Positions 1-5,204 of a stretch of DNA of 5,204 nucleotides are shown here, one piece after another. The notes under the pieces were generated by a model. It saw only the letters and a list, made by a program, of their open reading frames with translations. It ran no database searches and was not told the DNA's origin. Positions within the stretch are counted from its first letter, which is position 1. Every line of letters begins with the position of its first letter. The translations under genes were made by a program, and so were the position numbers. Location: contig DBRW01000058.1 in NCBI GenBank assembly GCA_002306075.1, forward strand, positions 1 through 5,204, written 5' to 3'. The stretch is from Synergistaceae bacterium UBA1358. GTDB lineage: Bacteria; Synergistota; Synergistia; Synergistales; Synergistaceae.

Positions 1-18
1 ATCCCGTCTTCCGCTCCA
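1..18 (+). tRNA. 3' end of a tRNA gene, probably tRNA-Gly (truncated by window edge)
   Basis: The first 18 bases read as the end of a tRNA. Bases 1-2 are the last T-loop positions, 3-7 (CCCGT) the 3' half of the T-stem, 8-14 (CTTCCGC) the 3' half of the acceptor stem, 15 (T) the discriminator base and 16-18 an encoded CCA. A U discriminator with an acceptor 3' strand ending in CCGC is typical of bacterial tRNA-Gly (5' strand GCGGAAG expected). The anticodon lies outside the window, so the amino acid is inferred. An intrinsic terminator follows directly, as expected for the last gene of a tRNA transcript. Confidence 0.75.
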
Positions 19-31
19 GAGATACCAACAG

Positions 32-62
32 TTCGTAGGGTCCAGCCCTACGAATTTTTTTT
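32..62 (+). terminator. Intrinsic terminator after the tRNA
   Basis: A perfect 9-bp stem pairs 32-40 (TTCGTAGGG) with 46-54 (CCCTACGAA) around a 5-base loop. A run of eight T residues follows at 55-62. It lies 13 bases after the tRNA CCA end and would end tRNA transcription. Confidence 0.9.
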
Positions 63-147
63 ATATCATTCTTTAACCTTTCATTTCAATAAAAAAGAGC
101 CGTTACTTGATTGGAGTAAAATCTAATTTTTTTCTAAATTCAAAATA

Positions 148-540
148 ATGTACTATAATTATTATAAATATATTGTTTTAAAGGAGGATTTTATCATTTT
201 ATACACAAAGATCGAAAAGCAATTTAATCGTACAAGAATTTCAATAAATGACTTAGATCAAGCTATAAAATACCTTAAGTATCTTAATCAAAATACTATT
301 AACTCAGATTATATTATTCGCTCTGCACTTCTTACTGCCGCTATAATTTCATATTCAAGGCCTTTTTCTGACAACGTTTAAGAAACGTCAGCAGCAGGTA
401 CTCAAAAATTTGGAAAACGCGAGAAAAAAGAAATAATAAATATGATTGGAGAAGAAATTTCTGCTTATGATGAAAGAATCATAGTAAGAAATAAAGCAGT
501 TGCTCATTCTGAATATGCTAAAAACCCAACAAAAAGATCC
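148..540 (+). pseudogene. Broken gene for a small HEPN-like protein
   Basis: One reading frame runs from before 148 to 589 with a single interruption, a TAA at 379-381. Protein-like sequence continues in the same frame after it: the part before the stop ends in SYSRPFSDNV, and the part after contains RNKAVAHSEYAKNP. RNKAVAH (arginine codon 487, histidine codon 505) fits the Rx4-6H motif of HEPN ribonuclease and toxin-like folds. I recall similar short proteins having a YxRPF segment followed by an R..A.AHS segment, but cannot name the family. The frame after about 535 changes composition and appears to belong to an IS remnant, so the native C-terminus is lost. The first ATG (148) has no Shine-Dalgarno and overlaps a TATAAT; a strong AAGGAGG (181-187) points to a start near 193-196, where only ATC and ATT occur. 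The gene is AT-rich, unlike everything after 540, which suggests transfer. It is probably inactive; a truncated 77-residue product is possible. Confidence 0.6.
154..187 (+). promoter_or_regulatory. Candidate -10 box and Shine-Dalgarno of the broken HEPN-like gene
   Basis: A perfect TATAAT lies at 154-159, with a second TATAAA at 163-168, and AAGGAGG follows at 181-187. This order puts the transcription start near 166 and translation at about 193-196, so the upstream ATG at 148 would not be transcribed from this promoter. I see no good -35 box at 16-18 bases upstream, and the AT-rich context makes chance TATAAT matches likely. Confidence 0.35.
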
Positions 541-695
541 GCAGGCGAACAAGGCCGATCGGGATATTCCCTAACGCTGATTCATACATAAGTCTTGTTA
601 CGATCTGCCTGATTGAATACTCGGAGGATTGGTCGGCGAACAGGGCATACTTAAGTCAAGACTCGCTCCAAAAATTATCATCAAGAGCTGCGTAG
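522..695 (+). pseudogene. C-terminal fragment of an IS256/Mutator-family transposase
   Basis: Frame 3 is open from 522 to the TAG at 693-695 and has no start of its own. From about 534 it encodes KIRRRTRPIGIFPNADSY, then a hydrophobic LVTICLIE stretch, then EDWSANRAYLSQDSL. This follows the pattern I know for the extreme C-terminus of IS256-type DDE transposases: basic RRTR, then GIFPN, a hydrophobic helix with LV, an acidic-x-W position and RxYL. Only the last 50 or so residues remain of a protein normally about 400 long, so all catalytic DDE residues are missing. Codons here are much richer in GC than in the adjoining HEPN-like gene, placing a recombination junction at about 530-541. The family is recognised from motif memory, not from a search. 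Confidence 0.7.
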
Positions 696-740
696 GTTAA
701 CAGGAGTCCTAATGAAATTGCGAACTTAATTTGACACTGG
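531..740 (+). mobile_element. Remnant of an IS256-family insertion sequence (right part only)
   Basis: This stretch comprises the transposase C-terminal fragment and about 45 bases after its stop codon. Those end in GAACTTAATTTGACACTGG (about 722-740), which resembles the terminal repeats of IS256-family elements, often carrying a TTGACAC or TTTACAC core. No inverted copy of it is visible to the left, so the left end has been lost. The right boundary is approximate, and I could not identify a target duplication. Apart from this, the interval 592-793 holds no gene I can support. Confidence 0.5.
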
Positions 741-760
741 CATGCGGGGTAAAATAGGAT
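731..760 (+). promoter_or_regulatory. Candidate promoter of the RACo-like operon
   Basis: A consensus TTGACA at 731-736 is followed, after 18 bases, by TAGGAT at 755-760 (4 of 6 matches to TATAAT). A TAAAAT at 750-755 is a better -10 box, but its 13-base spacer is too short for this -35. Transcription would begin near 767, which fits a translation start at 794 and not at 761. The -35 hexamer lies in the presumed terminal repeat of the IS remnant. Outward-facing -35 boxes that make hybrid promoters are known from IS256. Confidence 0.45.
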
Positions 761-793
761 ATGAAGTATGACCTTCGCAGGGAGATGTTGTTG

Positions 794-2413
794 ATGGAAA
801 ATTCGGTGCATACAGTTTTATTCCTGCCGGATAATATAGAGGCGGTATCTGGGACGGACGAGCTTGTTGCCCATGCGGCTGCCGCCGCGGGAGTAAACAT
901 ATTGCGTCCCTGCGGAGGTGCCGGGACTTGCGGCAAGTGCAGAGTCTCAGCGACTGACGGGAGAAGGTTCCTTTCGCCGCTTACCGCTACTGAAAAGAAA
1001 CTCCTCAAAAAGGAAGAGATAAATTCCGGTGTGCGGTTGGCGTGCTGCGCGAAGATCCTTGGGAGCGGCACCCTGAAAGTCATCGATGCTGCAGAAGAAC
1101 AGGGCAGCCGGATACTCGAGGGGACGTCAGTAAAGCCTGTGACCGAGTGGTCCCCCGACAAGAAGGGGCTCGGCGTGGCCGTTGACTTGGGCACTACGAC
1201 GGTCGTCTGCTATCTGCTGGACCTTGACCGACATAAAGTCGCAGGGATCCGTTCCTTTCTGAATCCTCAGGTCTCCTACGGCGATGATGTGGTTTCGAGG
1301 ATAGCGGCTTCAACGCTGCAGCCGGGAGCCCTTGCCCGTATGCAGGAAATGCTCGTTGAGGAAATGAACAAAGCATTTTCGACCCTTGCAGAAAAAGCGG
1401 GGACTGTTCCGGAATCGCTGAACGAGGCCGTAGTGGCAGGCAACACCGTAATGGAGCATATTTTTCTCGGGATATCGCCAGAGAGCATTGGCTGCAGTCC
1501 ATATTCGCCTCAGTTCAGGACCCATCCTCCGGTCGCTGCTTCAGACCTGGGCCTCAAAATGTCCCCCAACGGTACGGTCAAAGTGATACCGGTCGTTTCC
1601 GGATATGTGGGAGGGGACATAGTGGCGGGGATCGCTGCGCATGATGTAGACAGGGAAGTGCCTCTGAGGCTTTTTATAGATATAGGGACCAACAACGAGA
1701 TCGTTATCGGCAATAAGGAAAAAATGTACTGCTGTGCGACAGCGGCCGGCCCGGCTTTCGAGGGAGCGGGAATAAGCCAGGGTATAAGTGGCTGCAGCGG
1801 CGCCGTCGAAAAAGTCTCGATGACAGAAGACGGGATATCATACAAAGTTATAGGAGGAGTTGCTCCCAAAGGACTGTGCGGGTCAGGGCTTATCGACGCA
1901 GTGGCCATACTTCTGAGGGAAGGCGTGATCGACGGCGGCGGAAGGATGCTTACACGCGAGGAATGCACCGATGAAAGGATAAAAGACAGGCTGAGCTTAG
2001 ACGACAACAGGATCAACCGCTTCCTGATCACTGACAGGAATGATCCTGTATACCTTACCCAGAAGGATGTGCGTGCCGTGCAGCTTGCCACGGGAGCCGT
2101 AAAAGCTGGGACCGAAGTGCTGATGGAGAAGATGGGCGTTGCCGCTGACGGGATCGATGAAGTCCTGCTAGCGGGGGCCTTTGGCAGCAACATAGATATA
2201 TCGAATGCCATGACGGTCGGTCTGATCCCGAAAGTCGAACGTGAAAGGGTGCGTTTCGTCTTCAACTCTTCAGGCCTGGGAGCCTGCATGGCGCAGGCGT
2301 CGGAAGATTTCTACCGCAGAACGGAACAGACCATGGGCGGGATGGAATATATAGAACTCTCTTCGCTGCAGGATTTTCAGGATCGTTTTATCAGATCGCT
2401 GACGTTTGCATAA
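794..2413 (+). CDS. RACo-like corrinoid activation protein ([2Fe-2S] ferredoxin plus ASKHA ATPase domain, DUF4445)
   Basis: This is a 539-residue protein of the family containing RACo, the ATP-dependent reductive activator that restores cob(I)alamin in corrinoid methyltransferase systems. An N-terminal ferredoxin domain (about 1-100) carries a [2Fe-2S] cysteine set at C40, C46, C49 and C84 (C-x5-C-x2-C-x34-C; C85 is adjacent), within PCGGAGTCGKC and RLACC. The ASKHA domain begins with the phosphate-binding motif AVDLGTTTVV (129-138). A second such motif, IDIGTNNEIVIG, lies at 295-306, and GAFGSNIDISNAMTVGLIP at 461-479 is typical of the C-terminal DUF4445 part. No signal peptide or membrane segment is visible, so it is cytoplasmic. 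I chose ATG 794 because AGGGAG (779-784) lies 9 bases upstream and the ferredoxin homology starts at once; TTG 791 is possible. ATG 761 would add 11 residues but lacks a good ribosome site. It leads a probable operon, 24 bases before the next gene. The corrinoid partner is not in this window, so substrate identity is inferred. Confidence 0.85.
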   Translation: MENSVHTVLFLPDNIEAVSGTDELVAHAAAAAGVNILRPCGGAGTCGKCRVSATDGRRFLSPLTATEKKLLKKEEINSGVRLACCAKILGSGTLKVIDAAEEQGSRILEGTSVKPVTEWSPDKKGLGVAVDLGTTTVVCYLLDLDRHKVAGIRSFLNPQVSYGDDVVSRIAASTLQPGALARMQEMLVEEMNKAFSTLAEKAGTVPESLNEAVVAGNTVMEHIFLGISPESIGCSPYSPQFRTHPPVAASDLGLKMSPNGTVKVIPVVSGYVGGDIVAGIAAHDVDREVPLRLFIDIGTNNEIVIGNKEKMYCCATAAGPAFEGAGISQGISGCSGAVEKVSMTEDGISYKVIGGVAPKGLCGSGLIDAVAILLREGVIDGGGRMLTREECTDERIKDRLSLDDNRINRFLITDRNDPVYLTQKDVRAVQLATGAVKAGTEVLMEKMGVAADGIDEVLLAGAFGSNIDISNAMTVGLIPKVERERVRFVFNSSGLGACMAQASEDFYRRTEQTMGGMEYIELSSLQDFQDRFIRSLTFA

Positions 2414-2437
2414 CGGCTTGTAAGGAGATGAGAGGGC

Positions 2438-3184
2438 ATGAAAAAGATCAGGATATACTTCAGCTCCGACCTTGCCGATCCGACGAATGGAACAGCCGAG
2501 ATCGAAGGACCTGAAGCGGCTGTCGATTTTTCCGCCCTGATCGAACATTACAGAACGCTGGGAGAAAACTACCTGAAAGATGCGGATAAATTCATCATGC
2601 AGTGGAAAGAGGAATGGGGGCCCAGGCTGTTTGACCCCAAGGCTCGCATTCTGCTGATGTCTGATGAAAATATGAGAAAAAATTTCGGAGATGTCATAGA
2701 CTTCGGCAAAGCTGAGACAACTCTGTCGGCACTTATCGTCTGGACCGTAGGTGAGGCGATAGAGAAGAAAAGCGAAGAACTGATGTCCCAGAGCGGAAAC
2801 CTCATGTCCGGCATGCTGCTTGATGTCGCGGGCTCTGTAGCGCTTTACGGCATGCACAGGCCCATACTGGAATGGCTGAGCGGCAAAGTCTGCCGTGAGC
2901 ACTCAAAATACATATCCGCCGAGGTATATCCGGGCTTCACGGATGTCTCCCACGAGATAATGGACAGGATCGAAAAAACAGGCAATACAGAAAAGACTAT
3001 AGGGGTCAGGGCTGAGGGAAGTTCGATGCTCCGACCGAGAAAGACACAATGTTCCTTTGTCGGCTTCGGTACAAACGAGATCCCTCTGTCGTCGGCAGTA
3101 CGGCCCTGTGTGCCGTGCTCAGGCAAAAAGTGCCTCTGCTGGCAGCTTGGGGGATGCCATATGGATGTGTTAAGAAACAAGTGA
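2438..3184 (+). CDS. MetH-activation-domain-like protein with a C-terminal cysteine cluster
   Basis: This 248-residue protein has no membrane segment. The middle and C-terminal part resembles the S-adenosylmethionine-binding activation domain of B12-dependent methionine synthase and its stand-alone relatives. It has an alanine/glycine-rich helix after LMSGMLLDVAGSVAL (122-136), the PGFTD segment (165-169) where the family has a PGYxDW motif, and IGVRAEGSSMLRPRKT (188-203), matching the usual GVxLxxSxMLxPxKS. A conserved-type glycine patch FVGFG follows. The last 25 residues hold C224, C227, C232, C234 and C240 (C-x2-C-x4-C-x-C-x5-C), suggesting a metal or Fe-S site. The start is set by AAGGAG (2422-2427), 10 bases ahead of ATG 2438. 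Stand-alone versions commonly sit beside RACo-type genes. Together they plausibly bind and reductively reactivate a corrinoid protein. The N-terminal 60 residues are not recognised, and methyl-donor use of SAM is unproven. Confidence 0.65.
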   Translation: MKKIRIYFSSDLADPTNGTAEIEGPEAAVDFSALIEHYRTLGENYLKDADKFIMQWKEEWGPRLFDPKARILLMSDENMRKNFGDVIDFGKAETTLSALIVWTVGEAIEKKSEELMSQSGNLMSGMLLDVAGSVALYGMHRPILEWLSGKVCREHSKYISAEVYPGFTDVSHEIMDRIEKTGNTEKTIGVRAEGSSMLRPRKTQCSFVGFGTNEIPLSSAVRPCVPCSGKKCLCWQLGGCHMDVLRNK

Positions 3185-3216
3185 ACACCGGTCTTGATCT
3201 CTGTGGGGGGATATCG

Positions 3217-4005
3217 ATGGCACGCGGAAAACTTGCGATAGTAAGAGGTGGCGGAGACCTGGCGACCGGGATAATATACAGATTGTGGAAGGTAGGCTAT
3301 TCCGTGCTTTCACTGGAGACGGAGAGACCACTGGCGATAAGGAGGACCGTCTCTGTGGCCTCTGCCGTGTTTGACGGATCGATAGTGATCGAAGATATGG
3401 AGGCAGTCAGGATAGATTCCCTTTCGGATCTCCCCCGTGACAGAGAAAAAGTTTATGTGTATGTCGATCCGGCGGGTAAGTCGATCGCTGCTTTGAAGCC
3501 CGACCTTCTCGTTGATGCGATAATGGCAAAGAAAAATCTAGGTACCCGAAAAGGGATGGCACCCCTGGTGATAGCGATCGGCCCGGGGTTCTCGGCCCCT
3601 GAAGATGTTGACGCGGTAATAGAGACAAAACGCGGTCACTACCTGGGGAGAGTCATAAGGAAAGGTTCTGCGATACCCAATACCGGTATCCCGGGGATCA
3701 TAAAAGGCTATTCTGTCGAAAGGGTGCTGAGGTCTCCGTGCGATGGCTATGTCGTGCCGCTGAAAAGCATCGGGGACACGGTGATGCCGGAAGAAGCGGT
3801 CGCCTGCGTCGAAGGTGTTCCGGTCTTTTCCCAGATCGAGGGGATAGTGAGGGGATTGATCCACCCGTCTGTCAGGGTGACCAAAGGACTCAAGATAGGC
3901 GATATAGATCCGCGGGGGGAGAGAGAGCACTGTTTCAGTATAACGGACAAGGCTCTTGCCATAGCCGGTGGGGTTCTGGAGGCCATAATGAGCTCGGAAA
4001 TATAG
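3217..4005 (+). CDS. yqeB: YqeB/EF2563-family selenium-dependent molybdenum hydroxylase system protein
   Basis: This 262-residue protein is close to the usual family length and matches along its whole extent. IVRGGGDLATGIIYRL (8-23) is a Rossmann-type glycine-rich start. ERPLAIRRTVSVASAVFDG follows (36-54), then VDPAG, KPDLLVDAIMAKKNLGT (94-110), IGPGF (121-125), the signature KRGHYLGRVI (138-147), NTGIPG (155-160), and TKGLKIGDIDPRG (222-234) near the end. The family is linked to maturation of selenium-dependent molybdenum hydroxylases such as xanthine or purine hydroxylases; its exact reaction is not established. It is cytoplasmic, with no signal peptide. ATG 3217 is chosen because GGGGGG (3205-3210) lies 6 bases upstream and the homology starts right there; the frame is open back to an ATG at 3049, which would overlap the previous gene by 136 bases. 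It is the last gene of the operon, 32 bases after its neighbour. No hydroxylase, selD or yqeC is in view. Confidence 0.9.
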   Translation: MARGKLAIVRGGGDLATGIIYRLWKVGYSVLSLETERPLAIRRTVSVASAVFDGSIVIEDMEAVRIDSLSDLPRDREKVYVYVDPAGKSIAALKPDLLVDAIMAKKNLGTRKGMAPLVIAIGPGFSAPEDVDAVIETKRGHYLGRVIRKGSAIPNTGIPGIIKGYSVERVLRSPCDGYVVPLKSIGDTVMPEEAVACVEGVPVFSQIEGIVRGLIHPSVRVTKGLKIGDIDPRGEREHCFSITDKALAIAGGVLEAIMSSEI

Positions 4006-4053
4006 ACTTCTCGGATGTATTCCTGTCTGCTTAGGCAGGAAGTATAGGTCTAT
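4002..4053 (+). repeat. Nested inverted repeat spanning the yqeB stop codon
   Basis: An inner hairpin pairs 4020-4027 (TTCCTGTC) with 4034-4041 (GGCAGGAA): 8 pairs including one G-U, with a 6-base loop. An outer pair of arms joins 4002-4009 (ATAGACTT) to 4046-4053 (AGGTCTAT), six perfect pairs plus one G-U and one A-U, and overlaps the TAG stop. No T-run follows, so it is not a terminator itself. It may protect the 3' end of the mRNA, or be chance. Confidence 0.4.
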
Positions 4054-4060
4054 CAATAAT

Positions 4061-4104
4061 ATTGGCAGCTGCTGACGAAGTGAGTCGGGGCTGCCAATTT
4101 TTTT
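4061..4104 (+). terminator. Intrinsic terminator of the RACo-like/yqeB operon
   Basis: A 9-bp stem pairs 4061-4069 (ATTGGCAGC) with 4090-4098 (GCTGCCAAT). An inner 5-bp helix, 4072-4076 with 4084-4088 (one G-U), extends the hairpin to a 7-base loop. Seven T residues at 4098-4104 follow. It lies 56 bases after the yqeB stop and separates the operon from the flavoprotein unit. Confidence 0.88.
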
Positions 4105-4117
4105 ATAATGAAATCAA

Positions 4118-4145
4118 TAGACCCATCGCTTTTGCATGTTATAAT
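4118..4145 (+). promoter_or_regulatory. Extended -10 promoter for the flavoprotein gene
   Basis: TATAAT at 4140-4145 is preceded by TG at 4137-4138, giving a perfect extended -10 element (TGTTATAAT). A partial -35, TAGACC (4118-4123, 4 of 6 matches), stands 16 bases upstream. Transcription would start near 4152, leaving a leader of about 43 bases before ATG 4195. It lies immediately after the terminator, supporting a separate transcription unit. Confidence 0.65.
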
Positions 4146-4194
4146 GTTGACAATTAAAATCGATAGCACGGATATCCCAAATGAGGTGTTGCAA

Positions 4195-5204
4195 ATGAAG
4201 CGGAACAGCGTCCTGATCATCGGTGCCGGAGGCGCCGGACTTACTGCCGCGATAGAGGCGGCCGCCGCAGGTGCGGACGTTACGGTGGTGAGCAAAACAT
4301 CCGCAGGTCTCGCGAGCTGCACGGCCTATTCTGCGGGTATGTTTACACTTCCTGTCTGCGGGATCAGTCCCGAAGAACATTTCAGCAGAACGATGGAAAC
4401 GGGGAAAGGCCTCAACGACCCGGTGCTTGTAAAGATCCTTTCCGAAAAGAGCGAGGAGAGTCTGAGAAGGCTTTCTGATCTGGGAGTGGGCATTAAGTTT
4501 ACAAAAGGGACTGCCAGCACAAGAGAGACGGCTGTCTGTGAACTCATGGGCGGCGGCGGATTTGTAAACCAGCTCGTTGATATCGCCAGGAGGAAAGGAG
4601 TCAGGTTTATTGAATGGACAGTGGCTACATCGCTTGAAGTGACGGATGGCAAGGTCTCGGGAGCGAGCTTCACGGACTGGAGGACGGGAAAATCATTCTC
4701 ATTAAAAGCCGACGCGGTCATAATAGCGACGGGCGGAGGCGGCCGTATCTACAGAAGGAGCGACAACCCGGCAAGAATGACGGGAGACGGCTATTCTCTC
4801 GCACTTAGGGCAGGGCTTGATCTGATCGATATGGAGTTCGTTCAGTTTTACCCGATCGGCTGGAACGAACCTGGCCTTCCGGAATGGATGGCCGATACCG
4901 GACTTGTCGACCATGTAAGGATAACTGATGAAAACGGCGACGAGTTCTTAAAAAGAGCGATATACGAGTGGGGTTACAAGAGCGGAGCCGAGGCAAACCT
5001 CTTTGCAAGGGATCGCTGCTCGGTCCTCATGGCACAGAAGGAGCGGTCCGGCCGGGTACTGGCACACCTTGAAGATGCAGATCCCGGGAAATGGGAGGAC
5101 AAGGGATTCCGTTACTCACTTACCGTGGATCGGAGATTTTTTGACGGGTTCAGGCGTCCTGTCAGAGTTTCTCCGATACAGCACTATATGTCTGGCGGCA
5201 TCAG
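4195..5204 (+). CDS. FAD-dependent oxidoreductase, fumarate reductase/succinate dehydrogenase flavoprotein superfamily (3' end outside window)
   Basis: The first 336 residues of a flavoprotein are present; the frame is open to the window edge, so perhaps 150-250 residues are missing. An N-terminal dinucleotide-binding fold carries VLIIGAGGAGLTAAIEAA (6-23) and ends with VVSK (31-34). Other superfamily landmarks are ADAVIIATGGGGRIY (172-186), TGDGYSLALRAG (196-207), DMEFVQFYP (212-220) and PIQHYMSGG (327-335), whose HYxxGG histidine (H330) matches an active-site histidine of fumarate reductases. Where SdhA/FrdA have a histidine that binds FAD covalently (SHT), this protein has SCT (41-43), so FAD is probably non-covalent as in aspartate oxidase. 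No signal peptide or haem motifs are seen, so a soluble cytoplasmic enzyme is likely. GAGGTG (4183-4188) lies 6 bases before ATG 4195, and an extended -10 promoter precedes it. The substrate cannot be assigned; NadB or a substrate-specific enoate/fumarate reductase are alternatives. Confidence 0.85.
   Translation, partial: MKRNSVLIIGAGGAGLTAAIEAAAAGADVTVVSKTSAGLASCTAYSAGMFTLPVCGISPEEHFSRTMETGKGLNDPVLVKILSEKSEESLRRLSDLGVGIKFTKGTASTRETAVCELMGGGGFVNQLVDIARRKGVRFIEWTVATSLEVTDGKVSGASFTDWRTGKSFSLKADAVIIATGGGGRIYRRSDNPARMTGDGYSLALRAGLDLIDMEFVQFYPIGWNEPGLPEWMADTGLVDHVRITDENGDEFLKRAIYEWGYKSGAEANLFARDRCSVLMAQKERSGRVLAHLEDADPGKWEDKGFRYSLTVDRRFFDGFRRPVRVSPIQHYMSGGI

Noticed and set aside
379..381. TAA as a recoded or readthrough codon
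   Set aside because: TAA is rarely recoded in bacteria, no structure follows it, and the gene also lacks its 3' end and a normal start, so decay is the simpler explanation.
664..670. CGCTCCA, identical to the last 7 bases of the tRNA, as a possible attR
   Set aside because: Only 7 bases match, the preceding bases differ, and it falls inside the transposase fragment, so it is best explained by chance.
1510..2289. Long minus-strand open frame (259 codons)
   Set aside because: It lies entirely antisense to the RACo-like gene, has a serine/proline-rich composition typical of reverse-strand shadows, and shows no family motif.
2270..2902. Minus-strand open frame (210 codons)
   Set aside because: It is antisense across two well-supported genes, with no ribosome site or recognisable motif.
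3049..3216. Upstream extension of yqeB to ATG 3049
   Set aside because: It would overlap the previous gene by 136 bases, and the added residues are the out-of-frame reading of that gene. ATG 3217 has a ribosome site and matches the family N-terminus.
4147..4176. Second promoter with consensus TTGACA (4147-4152)
   Set aside because: The only -10 at workable spacing is GATATC (4171-4176), 3 of 6 matches, so transcription would start about at the ribosome site. The extended -10 promoter just upstream is better.

Overview
The window looks like the chromosome of an anaerobic bacterium of middling GC content. Genes from about 790 onward use many AGG/AGA arginine and ATA isoleucine codons and have purine-rich Shine-Dalgarno sites. 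They encode oxygen-sensitive chemistry: a corrinoid-activator-type iron-sulfur ATPase, a MetH-activation-like protein, a YqeB-type selenium/molybdenum hydroxylase accessory protein and a fumarate-reductase-like flavoprotein. This would fit Synergistota or anaerobic Firmicutes, but the taxon is an inference I cannot settle from sequence alone.

Region 1 (1-62) is the 3' end of a tRNA gene, probably tRNA-Gly, followed by a strong intrinsic terminator. Region 2 (about 63-535) is markedly AT-rich and holds a broken gene for a small HEPN-like protein: its reading frame is cut by one in-frame TAA, and its 3' end is replaced by other DNA. Region 3 (about 522-740) is the C-terminal tail of an IS256/Mutator-type transposase plus what may be the element's right terminal repeat. 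Regions 2 and 3 together look like decayed accessory DNA collected downstream of a tRNA gene.

Region 4 (794-4104) is a probable three-gene operon: a RACo-like [2Fe-2S]/ASKHA protein, a MetH-activation-domain-like protein with a cysteine-rich tail, and YqeB. It ends in a clear intrinsic terminator. The best promoter candidate has its TTGACA -35 box inside the presumed end of the IS remnant, so the insertion may supply or have replaced the operon's promoter. The first two genes plausibly work together to return an inactive cob(II)alamin protein to cob(I)alamin. YqeB belongs to a different known system, selenium-dependent molybdenum hydroxylase maturation, and its presence here is the most interesting functional question.

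Region 5 (4105-5204) starts a new transcription unit. An extended -10 promoter precedes a flavoprotein of the fumarate reductase/succinate dehydrogenase/aspartate oxidase superfamily, which runs off the right edge after about 336 codons. I see no CRISPR array and no complete mobile element.
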